Positions 1-6,261 of a stretch of 14,106 nt of DNA are shown piece by piece. The DNA is taken from assembly GCA_045533555.1 (NCBI GenBank), contig JAZSHZ010000222.1, positions 1-14,106 on the forward strand, in the 5' to 3' direction. The number at the start of each line of letters is the position of its first letter. The stretch's first letter is position 1. The stretch is from SIG480 sp045533555. Lineage in GTDB: Bacteria; Bacillota; Clostridia; Oscillospirales; JAAYXM01. Position numbers and translations under genes: made by a program. The notes beneath the pieces were generated by a model. The model saw only the letters and a program-made list of their open reading frames with translations. It searched no databases and had not been told where the DNA came from.

Positions 1-339
1 CATATGCCGGAGCAGGTGCAGGATTTTTATCCCACCCCGGGAACGATTGCCACCTGTATGTACTACACTGGCATCGACCCGAACACGATGGAGAAAGTCT
101 ATGTTCCTCTTGATCCGCATGAGAAAGCAATGCAGAGAGCCCTTCTTCAGTGGAGAAGACCCGAATGCCGCGCGCTGGTCCGCGAGGCACTTGAAAAGTC
201 AGGGAGAAAAGACCTTATCGGAACGGCGAAGCGTTGCCTCATAAGACCCGATAAGGGGCAGGAGCCGAGAAAGAAGGCGCCGACTGCCGCGAAGCCTTTC
301 GAACGCGGTGCGAAAAAGAAGGGCAGGGGCAGAAGATGA
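1..339 (+). CDS. YgiQ family radical SAM protein, C-terminal fragment (5' end outside window)
   Basis: The reading frame is open from base 1, so this is the end of a gene that starts upstream of the window; the ATG at 4 is an internal methionine. The segment EQVQDFYPTPGTIATCMYY, then the DPHEKAMQRALLQWRRPE stretch and a basic Lys/Arg/Gly-rich tail, match my memory of the C-terminal region of YgiQ-type (UPF0313) radical SAM proteins. The radical SAM Cx3CxxC core of that family is in the missing part. The biochemical role of the family is not settled, so only membership is claimed. The stop codon overlaps the ruvC start in an ATGA arrangement, which implies translational coupling with ruvCAB. 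Confidence 0.85.
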   Translation, partial: HMPEQVQDFYPTPGTIATCMYYTGIDPNTMEKVYVPLDPHEKAMQRALLQWRRPECRALVREALEKSGRKDLIGTAKRCLIRPDKGQEPRKKAPTAAKPFERGAKKKGRGRR

Positions 340-818
340 TAATTCTCGGAATAGACCCCGGCTATGCAATAGTCGGCTACGGCGTTGTCGATACTAACGG
401 TATGCGTCCGCTTTCCTATGGCGCGATAAGAACGGAGGCGGGAATTCCGATTGAAGACCGCCTTTCGGAAATATACGATAATATGACGGAGCTTCTGAGG
501 ACGTTCAGACCGGATCACGTTGCAATCGAAAAACTTTATTTCAACACGAATGAAAAAACTGCGATAAACGTGAGCCAGGCAAGGGGCGTTATCGTTCTTG
601 CCTGCGTCAAGTGCGGTGTGAAGGTTTATGAATATACACCGCTTCAGGTCAAGATGTCCGTTGTCGGCTACGGAAGAGCCGAAAAGCAACAGATTATGGA
701 TATGACAAAAAGACTTCTCGGGCTCAAAAAGACGCCGAAGCCCGATGACGCGGCGGATGCGCTTGCGATTGCATTGTGCCACGCGAACACGACGGGAAGT
801 CTGCTTATGAATTTGTAG
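336..818 (+). CDS. ruvC: Crossover junction endodeoxyribonuclease RuvC
   Basis: RuvC is the Mg2+-dependent resolvase that nicks Holliday junctions symmetrically, working with RuvAB. The 160-residue product has the usual family length. It opens with the GIDPG strand carrying the catalytic Asp7, followed by Glu65 in the AIEKLYF segment and the C-terminal KPDDAADALAIALCH motif with Asp138 and Asp141. All four acidic residues of the RNase H-like active site are therefore present. The start overlaps the upstream stop by four bases (ATGA), and ruvA begins 16 bases after its stop. The complete ruvC-ruvA-ruvB order supports the call. Confidence 0.97.
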   Translation: MIILGIDPGYAIVGYGVVDTNGMRPLSYGAIRTEAGIPIEDRLSEIYDNMTELLRTFRPDHVAIEKLYFNTNEKTAINVSQARGVIVLACVKCGVKVYEYTPLQVKMSVVGYGRAEKQQIMDMTKRLLGLKKTPKPDDAADALAIALCHANTTGSLLMNL

Positions 819-834
819 GACGGAGAGTGGGAAA

Positions 835-1431
835 ATGTTCAGTTATTTAAACGGGACGGTTGCGGAGCTTGAGCCGAATCTCGTCGTCATCGATGTCGGC
901 GGAGTCGGATTTGCCTGCAATGCTTCCATGAATACGGTGGGAAAGCTCAGAGTCGGAGCGGGAGCGAAGATATATACGCATCTCAATGTCCGCGAGGATG
1001 CGCTTGAGCTTTTTGGTTTCTATGATAAGGAAGAGCTCGAAACCTTCAGGCTTCTGACCTCAATATCGGGAGCCGGGCCGAAGGTCGCGCTCTCGATTCT
1101 CTCGGCAGTCACTCCGGCGACACTGGCTCTTGCCGTCACGACGGGTGATGAAAAACCGCTTCTCGCGGCGAGCGGAGTCGGTAAGAAGGTCGCGGGAAGA
1201 ATCCTTCTTGAATTGAAGGACAAGCTCGCGAAGACAACACTTGATATCGGCGAGATATCGCGCGGCGCATTTGTGCCGAAAGCATCGGGCGCAGATTCGG
1301 AAGCGGCGGAAGCACTTTCCGCACTCGGCTATGGGCGCGATGAGATATCCGCGGCTCTCCGCGGAGTTGACACAACGGATATGACCGTTGAAGATATAAT
1401 CAAGCTTGCGCTTGCGCGGCTTATGAGATAA
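835..1431 (+). CDS. ruvA: Holliday junction branch migration protein RuvA
   Basis: RuvA forms the tetramer that holds the four-way junction flat and loads the RuvB motors. The 198-residue product has the expected architecture: an N-terminal OB-fold domain (MFSYLNGTVAEL..., residues 1-63), two helix-hairpin-helix elements in the middle (GAGPKVALSIL near residue 79 and GVGKKVAGRILLELKDK near 113), and a C-terminal RuvB-binding domain (EAAEALSALGYGRDEI near 155). The GGAGAG-like ribosome binding site lies just ahead of the ATG. It sits between ruvC (16-base gap) and ruvB (14-base gap), so the three are clearly co-transcribed. Confidence 0.97.
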   Translation: MFSYLNGTVAELEPNLVVIDVGGVGFACNASMNTVGKLRVGAGAKIYTHLNVREDALELFGFYDKEELETFRLLTSISGAGPKVALSILSAVTPATLALAVTTGDEKPLLAASGVGKKVAGRILLELKDKLAKTTLDIGEISRGAFVPKASGADSEAAEALSALGYGRDEISAALRGVDTTDMTVEDIIKLALARLMR

Positions 1432-1445
1432 GGCGGTGATTCGCT

Positions 1446-2495
1446 ATGAGTATTGAATTCAACAGCCCTACTGCGGAGGAATATGCGGAAGAAGAACGCA
1501 TGGTGACCTCGATGCTCACCAATCGCGATGAGCACGAGAATACACTTCGCCCGAAGACACTTGATGACTACACGGGGCAGGATAAAGTCAAGGAGCAGCT
1601 CAAGGTTTATATAGAGGCGGCAAAAATCAGAAATGAGTCGCTTGACCATGTTTTGCTCTATGGCCCTCCCGGGCTCGGAAAAACCACTCTTGCGACGATA
1701 ATCGCAAACGAGATGGGCGTCAATATAAGAACAACATCGGGACCCGCAATCGAAAAAACGGGAGATCTTGCGGCGTTGCTCACCAGCCTCAATGAGGGAG
1801 ATATTCTCTTTATAGATGAAATTCACAGGTTGAACAGAAGTATCGAAGAGGTTCTCTATCCCGCGATGGAGGATTATGCTCTCGATATCATAATCGGAAA
1901 AGGTCCTTCAGCAAGAAGCGTCAGACTCGGTCTCCATAAGTTCACTCTCATCGGCGCGACGACGCGCGCGGGTCAGCTTACTTCACCTCTGCGAGACAGA
2001 TTCGGAGTCATAATGCGCCTCGAGCTCTATACACCGGAGGAACTCAAGAGCATTGTCTGTCGCAGTGCGGATATAATGGGCATCCATGCGGATGATTCGG
2101 GCGCTTCCGAGATAGCGAGAAGAAGCCGCGGAACGCCGAGAATTGCGAACCGCATTCTCAAGCGTGTGCGCGATTTTGCCGAAGTGCGCGCGGACGGGAA
2201 GATAGACCGCAAGGTGGCGGATATGGCGCTTTCGGCGCTTGAGATTGACGAAATAGGCCTCGATATGACGGACAGAAGGGTGCTTGAAAGCATCATATAT
2301 AATTTTGCGGGAGGCCCCGTCGGTCTCGACACACTTGCCGCAACGATCGGCGAAGAGGCTGTGACCATCGAGGATGTCGTTGAGCCATATCTTATGCAGC
2401 TCGGATTTTTGAGCCGCACACCTCGCGGAAGATGCGCGACGAAGAAAGCTTATGACCATCTTGGCATACCGTTTGAAGGTCAGCTCGAGCTTTAG
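1446..2495 (+). CDS. ruvB: Holliday junction branch migration ATPase RuvB
   Basis: RuvB is the hexameric AAA+ motor that pulls DNA through the RuvA-bound junction. The 349-residue product carries Walker A GPPGLGKT (residues 73-80), Walker B with DEIH (124-127), the ATTR sensor segment (171-174) and an arginine-finger region PLRDRFG (181-187). It ends in a winged-helix DNA-binding domain that includes GLDTLAATIGEE and a GFLSRTPRGR segment. Length and motif order are normal. An AAGGCGGTGA ribosome binding site precedes the ATG. It closes the ygiQ-ruvCAB group. Only a weak hairpin (2501-2525) follows, without a T-run, so termination here is uncertain. Confidence 0.98.
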   Translation: MSIEFNSPTAEEYAEEERMVTSMLTNRDEHENTLRPKTLDDYTGQDKVKEQLKVYIEAAKIRNESLDHVLLYGPPGLGKTTLATIIANEMGVNIRTTSGPAIEKTGDLAALLTSLNEGDILFIDEIHRLNRSIEEVLYPAMEDYALDIIIGKGPSARSVRLGLHKFTLIGATTRAGQLTSPLRDRFGVIMRLELYTPEELKSIVCRSADIMGIHADDSGASEIARRSRGTPRIANRILKRVRDFAEVRADGKIDRKVADMALSALEIDEIGLDMTDRRVLESIIYNFAGGPVGLDTLAATIGEEAVTIEDVVEPYLMQLGFLSRTPRGRCATKKAYDHLGIPFEGQLEL

Positions 2496-2575
2496 AATAA
2501 CTGCGAAAAAACAAACATTTTGCAGAAACAGATAAGAAATAGTTAAAAAAATTTAAAAGAATTGTAATTTTTTGC

Positions 2576-2604
2576 TTGACATTTGCAATTCTGTCGGGTA
2601 TAAT
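2576..2604 (+). promoter_or_regulatory. SigA-type promoter of sigH-like gene
   Basis: TTGACA (2576-2581) and TATAAT (2599-2604) are both perfect consensus and are separated by exactly 17 bp. The sequence upstream (about 2540-2573) is almost pure A/T with phased A and T runs and could act as an UP element. Transcription should begin near 2611, which rules out translation starts further upstream. Confidence 0.9.
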
Positions 2605-2638
2605 ACAAAATGATAATAAGTCTAATGGTGGTTTCGTT

Positions 2639-3232
2639 TTGAGTAGCTTGAAGGAATATAAAGACGAAGAATTGGTAAAGCTTTCCGCAGCGGGGGATGG
2701 TCCCGCCGGTGAAGAGCTGATTCTCAGGTATTCCCACTATGTCAGAAGTCTCACCCGTCCATATTTTCTTGCGGGCGGTGATTCGGAGGATTTGATTCAG
2801 GAGGGAATGATAGGCTTCCTCAAAGCAATATCCGGCTTTGAAGCATCCCGCGAGGCAAGCTTTAAGACTTTTGCGGCATTGTGCATCAGGACAAGGATAT
2901 TTTCCGCAATCCGCCATTCAAACAGAGGAAAGAATTCTCCGCTCAATAATTATGTTCCCATCAGCGAATCGGCAAATCCGATAGGTGAGGGCATAGCTCC
3001 CGATCCCGCGGAGCTTTTGGTAAGCGAGGAATCCTATAAAGAGCTTCTCAGTGCGGTATCCGAAATACTTTCGGGCTTTGAGAAAAAGATACTCGGCTAT
3101 TATCTTGAAGGACTTTCATATGAAGAGATATCTTTGAAGGTCTCAAAACCGCCAAAGTCGGTGGACAATGCGGTTCAGAGAATACGGCGCAAATTTTCGC
3201 AGTATCTCGCAGATTCAGGCGACAACGGTTAA
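2639..3232 (+). CDS. sigH: RNA polymerase sigma factor, SigH-like (sporulation/stationary phase)
   Basis: This is a sigma-70 family factor of 197 residues. Region 2 includes YFLAGGDSEDLIQEGMIGF (about residues 42-60) and a FKTFAALCIRTRI segment. The C-terminal region 4 helix-turn-helix includes GLSYEEIS and KSVDNAVQRIRRK. These segments closely resemble Bacillus subtilis SigH as I remember it; in spore-formers SigH drives entry into sporulation. The frame is open further upstream, but the promoter's -10 box ends at 2604. The best start is TTG at 2639, with GGTGG about eight bases ahead. TTG at 2648 is a weaker alternative. No terminator follows, so read-through into the zinc-ribbon gene is likely. 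A divergent relative of SigH with another regulon cannot be excluded. Confidence 0.85.
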   Translation: MSSLKEYKDEELVKLSAAGDGPAGEELILRYSHYVRSLTRPYFLAGGDSEDLIQEGMIGFLKAISGFEASREASFKTFAALCIRTRIFSAIRHSNRGKNSPLNNYVPISESANPIGEGIAPDPAELLVSEESYKELLSAVSEILSGFEKKILGYYLEGLSYEEISLKVSKPPKSVDNAVQRIRRKFSQYLADSGDNG

Positions 3233-3256
3233 AGCCGTTTAGCAATATATTACAAA

Positions 3257-3325
3257 TGCCCAAGTAGCTTAAAAACTTAACAGAGCGCAAAAATTGAGGT
3301 GTCGGTGAAAGTCCGTCCTGGGGCA
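3257..3325 (+). ncRNA. tRNA-shaped structured leader upstream of zinc-ribbon gene (unclassified)
   Basis: The gap between sigH and the zinc-ribbon gene can fold like a small tRNA. An acceptor-like stem pairs 3257-3264 with 3318-3325 (7 of 8 pairs). A two-base TA linker leads to a D-arm-like stem GCTT (3267-3270) with GAGC (3283-3286). A tiny CAA/TTG hairpin (3288-3290 with 3294-3296) stands where an anticodon arm would be. A T-arm-like stem pairs 3301-3305 with 3313-3317 around a seven-base loop, directly abutting the acceptor strand. It lacks the TTCRA loop, the D-loop GG, a five-pair anticodon stem and CCA, so it is not a normal tRNA. It may be a cis-regulatory leader. It was folded by eye only. 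Confidence 0.4.
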
Positions 3326-3353
3326 AGTCTTAAGTCAAAGAGAGGGTATCAAA

Positions 3354-3638
3354 ATGTACGAAGACAAGACATTAAAGTGCAAAGAATGCGGAGCAGATTT
3401 CGTATTCACAGCAGGTGAGCAGGAGTTCTACGCAGAGCGCGGATTCCAGCATGAGCCGCAGAGCTGCAAGGCATGCCGCGACGCTCGCAAGGCTGCAAGC
3501 CGTGGACCGAGAGAATACTTCACTGCAACATGCGCAGCATGCGGTGGCGAAGCAAAGGTTCCGTTCGAGCCGAAGACTGACCGTCCTGTTTACTGCAGCG
3601 ATTGCTTTGCAAAGATGCGCCAGGAAGACAATCAGTAA
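3354..3638 (+). CDS. Small double zinc-ribbon protein (zf-trcl / CxxC-x17-CxxC type)
   Basis: The 94-residue soluble protein has eight cysteines in four CxxC knuckles: Cys9/Cys12, Cys38/Cys41, Cys60/Cys63 and Cys81/Cys84. The first two pairs match the 'probable zinc-ribbon' (zf-trcl) pattern, with aromatic FVF and QEFY residues between them. The second two fit the CxxC-x17-CxxC domain exactly, with 17 residues between the knuckles. Each set should bind one zinc ion. The function is not known to me; nucleic-acid or ribosome association is a guess. The codons are strongly biased toward those used by the ribosomal genes in this window, which suggests high expression. A GAGAGG ribosome binding site lies about eight bases ahead of the ATG. 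A structured leader precedes it and a strong terminator follows. Confidence 0.85.
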   Translation: MYEDKTLKCKECGADFVFTAGEQEFYAERGFQHEPQSCKACRDARKAASRGPREYFTATCAACGGEAKVPFEPKTDRPVYCSDCFAKMRQEDNQ

Positions 3639-3652
3639 TAAAACAAAAAAAG

Positions 3653-3677
3653 GACCTTCATCCGAAGGTCTTTTTTT
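3653..3677 (+). terminator. Intrinsic terminator after zinc-ribbon gene
   Basis: GACCTTC (3653-3659) pairs perfectly with GAAGGTC (3664-3670) around an ATCC tetraloop, followed by seven T. An A-run before the stem makes it potentially bidirectional and lengthens the helix with A-T pairs. Confidence 0.95.
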
Positions 3678-3686
3678 GTTGCCTTT

Positions 3687-3716
3687 TTGTGCCTCTTCGT
3701 GTTATACTTATATAAT
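3687..3716 (+). promoter_or_regulatory. Probable promoter of radical SAM gene cluster
   Basis: A perfect TATAAT (3711-3716) lies about 30 bases before the gene and just after the preceding terminator. The best -35 candidate is TTGTGC (3687-3692), with an 18-bp spacer and only a partial match to TTGACA. The location is convincing; the -35 box is weak. Confidence 0.5.
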
Positions 3717-3745
3717 AAAAACCTTTTCCCGAAAGGAATATGATT

Positions 3746-5581
3746 ATGGACGGAAAACTCAAAAGAATACTCTCTCGCGTGCAGAAGCCTGCGCGTTATA
3801 CGGGCGGCGAACATAACGCCGTTATAAAGAATAAAGAAGATATAAAGCTTCGCTTTGCTTTCTGCTTTCCCGATACTTATGAAATAGGTATGTCCCATAT
3901 GGGGCTTCGCATCCTCTATGGCGTTATGAATGAGGAACCCGATGTATGGTGCGAGCGTTGCTTTGCTCCGTGGACTGATATGGAGGATGAGCTTCGAAAA
4001 AATGATATGAAGCTCTATGCTCTTGAAAGCCGCGACCCGCTCTGTGATTTCGACATTGTAGGATTCACACTGCAGTATGAGATGTGCTACACTGCAGTTC
4101 TCAATATGCTTGATCTCGGCGGAATAACCGTTCGCGCAGATGAGCGCGGAGAGGACGAACCGCTTGTTGTTGCGGGTGGCCCCTGCTCATATAATCCCGA
4201 GCCGCTTTGCGATTTCGTTGATCTTTTCTGTATCGGCGAAGGCGAGGAGCAGATGATCGAGCTCTGCGACCTTTATAAAAAGTGTAAGGCTGAAGGAAAA
4301 AGCAAAAAGGAATTCCTCGCGCTTTCTGCGGGAATTAAGGGTATATACGTCCCCTCGCTCTATGATATAGCATACAACGAAGACGGAACGGTTTCGGCAA
4401 TAACTCCGAAAGACGGTGCGCCGGAGGTTGTTGTCAAAAGAATAATAGAGGATTTCGATTCGGTCTATGTTCCGAAAAAGGTAATAGTTCCTTCAACTGA
4501 GATTGTCCATGACAGAGTATCGCTTGAGGTTTTCCGCGGATGTATACGCGGCTGCCGTTTCTGTCAGGCGGGCTATGCATATCGCCCCGTGCGTGCAAAG
4601 CGCGCAAAGACGCTTATTGAACACGGCAAGGAAATGTGCCTTGAAACAGGTTATGAGGAAATCTCGCTCGCCTCTCTCTCAACGAGTGACTATAAGGAGC
4701 TTCCCGAGCTTGCGGATGGGCTTCTTGATTGGTGCGAGCCGAGAAACATAAGCCTTCAGCTTCCGTCACTGCGCGCGGATAACTTCTCCGTCGAGCTTAT
4801 GCAGAGGATTCAGAAGGTCAGAAGCGGAGGTCTCACTTTTGCGCCCGAAGCGGGAAGTGCAAGGCTTCGTGATGCGATAAACAAAAATCTTACGGAAGAA
4901 GAGATTATGAATGCATGCAAGATTGCATTCGAAAACGGCAGAAGCAATGTCCAGCTTTATTTTATGATAGGCCTTCCGACGGAAACGGATGAGGATATAA
5001 AAGGTATCGCCGAGCTTTCGCAGAAGATACTCTGGCTCTGGAAGACTCACGCAACGAATAAAAAGCGCGGTGTCAAAATCACCGTCAGTGCTGCATGCTT
5101 CGTTCCGAAGCCGCAGACTCCATTCCAGTGGGAAGCACAGAATACAAGAGAAGAGTTTAAGCGCAAAGCGCTCCTTCTTCGTGAAGCAATTACCGCAAAG
5201 GCAATTACATATAACTGGCACGAGCCGGACGTAAGCTTCCTTGAAGCGGTATTTGCAAGGGGTGACCGCAAGGTAGGAAAAGTTATCAAGGCGGCATGGA
5301 AGAAAGGTATGAGGCTTGACGGATGGGAAGAGCATTTCAGTCTCGATACATGGCTTTCGGCATTTGAGGAATGCGGAGTAGATCCTTCGTTCTATGCAAA
5401 CCGCGAAAGAAGTGCGGACGAAATTATGCCGTGGGATCATATCAGCACGGGTGTTTCAAAGCGATTCCTTCGCTGTGAGTGCGAGAAGGCATATCGTTCG
5501 GAGGCATCGCCGAATTGCCGTGAAAAGTGCCTTGGTTGCGGTGCATCAAATCTCTTGTGCGGAGGTAAGTGTGATGCGTAA
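3746..5581 (+). CDS. B12-binding-type radical SAM protein (TIGR03960-like)
   Basis: The 611-residue protein resembles the TIGR03960 family: an N-terminal cobalamin-binding-like Rossmann region (FCFPDTYEIGMSHMG near residue 40, then VGFTLQYEM and the VVAGGPCSYNPEPL segment), followed by a radical SAM barrel. The [4Fe-4S] motif is GCIRGCRFCQ, a Cx3CxxC cluster at about residues 266-273. The C-terminus is unusually cysteine-rich (CECEK, NCREKCLGCG, CGGKC) and could hold a further metal site. The substrate is unknown. The ATG at 3740 is in frame, but ATG at 3746 sits a better eight bases after AAAGGA. The gene overlaps the next one by eight bases. Family members are usually found beside, or fused to, a TIGR03936-type partner, as here. 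Confidence 0.88.
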   Translation: MDGKLKRILSRVQKPARYTGGEHNAVIKNKEDIKLRFAFCFPDTYEIGMSHMGLRILYGVMNEEPDVWCERCFAPWTDMEDELRKNDMKLYALESRDPLCDFDIVGFTLQYEMCYTAVLNMLDLGGITVRADERGEDEPLVVAGGPCSYNPEPLCDFVDLFCIGEGEEQMIELCDLYKKCKAEGKSKKEFLALSAGIKGIYVPSLYDIAYNEDGTVSAITPKDGAPEVVVKRIIEDFDSVYVPKKVIVPSTEIVHDRVSLEVFRGCIRGCRFCQAGYAYRPVRAKRAKTLIEHGKEMCLETGYEEISLASLSTSDYKELPELADGLLDWCEPRNISLQLPSLRADNFSVELMQRIQKVRSGGLTFAPEAGSARLRDAINKNLTEEEIMNACKIAFENGRSNVQLYFMIGLPTETDEDIKGIAELSQKILWLWKTHATNKKRGVKITVSAACFVPKPQTPFQWEAQNTREEFKRKALLLREAITAKAITYNWHEPDVSFLEAVFARGDRKVGKVIKAAWKKGMRLDGWEEHFSLDTWLSAFEECGVDPSFYANRERSADEIMPWDHISTGVSKRFLRCECEKAYRSEASPNCREKCLGCGASNLLCGGKCDA

Positions 5582-6233
5582 AGTCAGAGTTATGTATAAA
5601 AAAGAAGGGCGAGCGGTATATATCTCTCACCTCGATATCATGAGAACCTTTCAGCGGGTTCTGACTCGTGCGGGTATTGCCGTCAAGCATACCGAGGGCT
5701 TTAATCCGCATCCTTATATCTCAATTGCGCTTCCTCTTTCTCTTGGCTATTCGGGAGAATGTGAGTTTCTCGATATGGTTATAACGGATGAGATGAAGAA
5801 TGCGGAGATCGTTTCGAGAATGAATGCGACACTTCCCGAGGGCATCGAGGTCATCCGCGTTTATGAAAACGGAAGTCCTGTCAGAAATATCGCTTTTTCG
5901 GAATATGTCATAACGCTTGAGTATGACGGCGGTGTAAAGCCTGAGTGCATTGATGCGATGGCAAAGCTTTTCTCTCTTCCGGAAATTGTTCTTATGAAGA
6001 AGAGCAAGCGCGGCGAGACGGAGACGAATATTGCCCCGTTGATAAAGTCTTGCAAGCTCACATCCGACAAAGATAAAGTGTATATAGATGCGATTCTTGC
6101 GGTAGGAAACACCTCGCTCAATCCCGAATATATAGTCAGGGCGATTGAAAAATACATTCCGGAATATGCACCGGATTTTGCGGAATTTGCGAGAAAGAAT
6201 GTTTTTGATGCAAATCTTGATGAGTTCAGATGA
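5574..6233 (+). CDS. TIGR03936 / DUF2344 radical SAM-associated protein
   Basis: The 219-residue product begins MRKVRVMYKKEGRAVYISHL and continues with an HTEGFNPHP segment and SIALPLSLGYSGECEFLD. These are hallmarks, as I recall them, of the DUF2344 family (TIGR03936), the standing partner of the preceding B12-type radical SAM protein. The frame is open far upstream, but that part lies inside the radical SAM gene. ATG 5574 has GGAGGT seven bases ahead and overlaps the upstream stop by eight bases, indicating translational coupling. The function is unknown; it is plausibly a substrate-handling subunit. There are no membrane segments and no signal peptide. Confidence 0.88.
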   Translation: MRKVRVMYKKEGRAVYISHLDIMRTFQRVLTRAGIAVKHTEGFNPHPYISIALPLSLGYSGECEFLDMVITDEMKNAEIVSRMNATLPEGIEVIRVYENGSPVRNIAFSEYVITLEYDGGVKPECIDAMAKLFSLPEIVLMKKSKRGETETNIAPLIKSCKLTSDKDKVYIDAILAVGNTSLNPEYIVRAIEKYIPEYAPDFAEFARKNVFDANLDEFR

Positions 6234-6261
6234 GTGATGAAGCAGAAAGGAAAACAAACAT

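Noticed and set aside
2501..2525. Terminator after ruvB (CTGC/GCAG plus AAAA/TTTT hairpin)
   Set aside because: It has a bulge, mostly A-T pairs and no T-run downstream, so it is too weak to call.
2576..2638. Upstream N-terminal extension of the sigma factor
   Set aside because: This part of the open frame contains the -35 and -10 boxes and the expected transcription start, so it cannot be translated from that promoter.
3224..3239. Terminator at the sigH stop (AACGG/CCGTT hairpin)
   Set aside because: Only five pairs and no T-run; it overlaps the stop codon and more likely does not terminate.
3258..3325. Calling the tRNA-shaped fold a functional tRNA gene
   Set aside because: No TTCRA T-loop, no GG in the D-loop, no five-pair anticodon stem and no CCA end. 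The region between the D- and T-like arms is about 14 nt, too short for a normal anticodon arm plus variable loop.
3299..3325. Cobalamin, ZTP or similar riboswitch suggested by GGTGAAAGTCC and CCTGGGGCA
   Set aside because: Only short fragments resemble those cores. The rest of each consensus is missing, and the downstream gene is not a plausible target.
5394..5573. Longer N-terminus for the DUF2344 protein
   Set aside because: It lies wholly within the radical SAM gene in another frame. A good ribosome binding site and family-typical start are at 5574.
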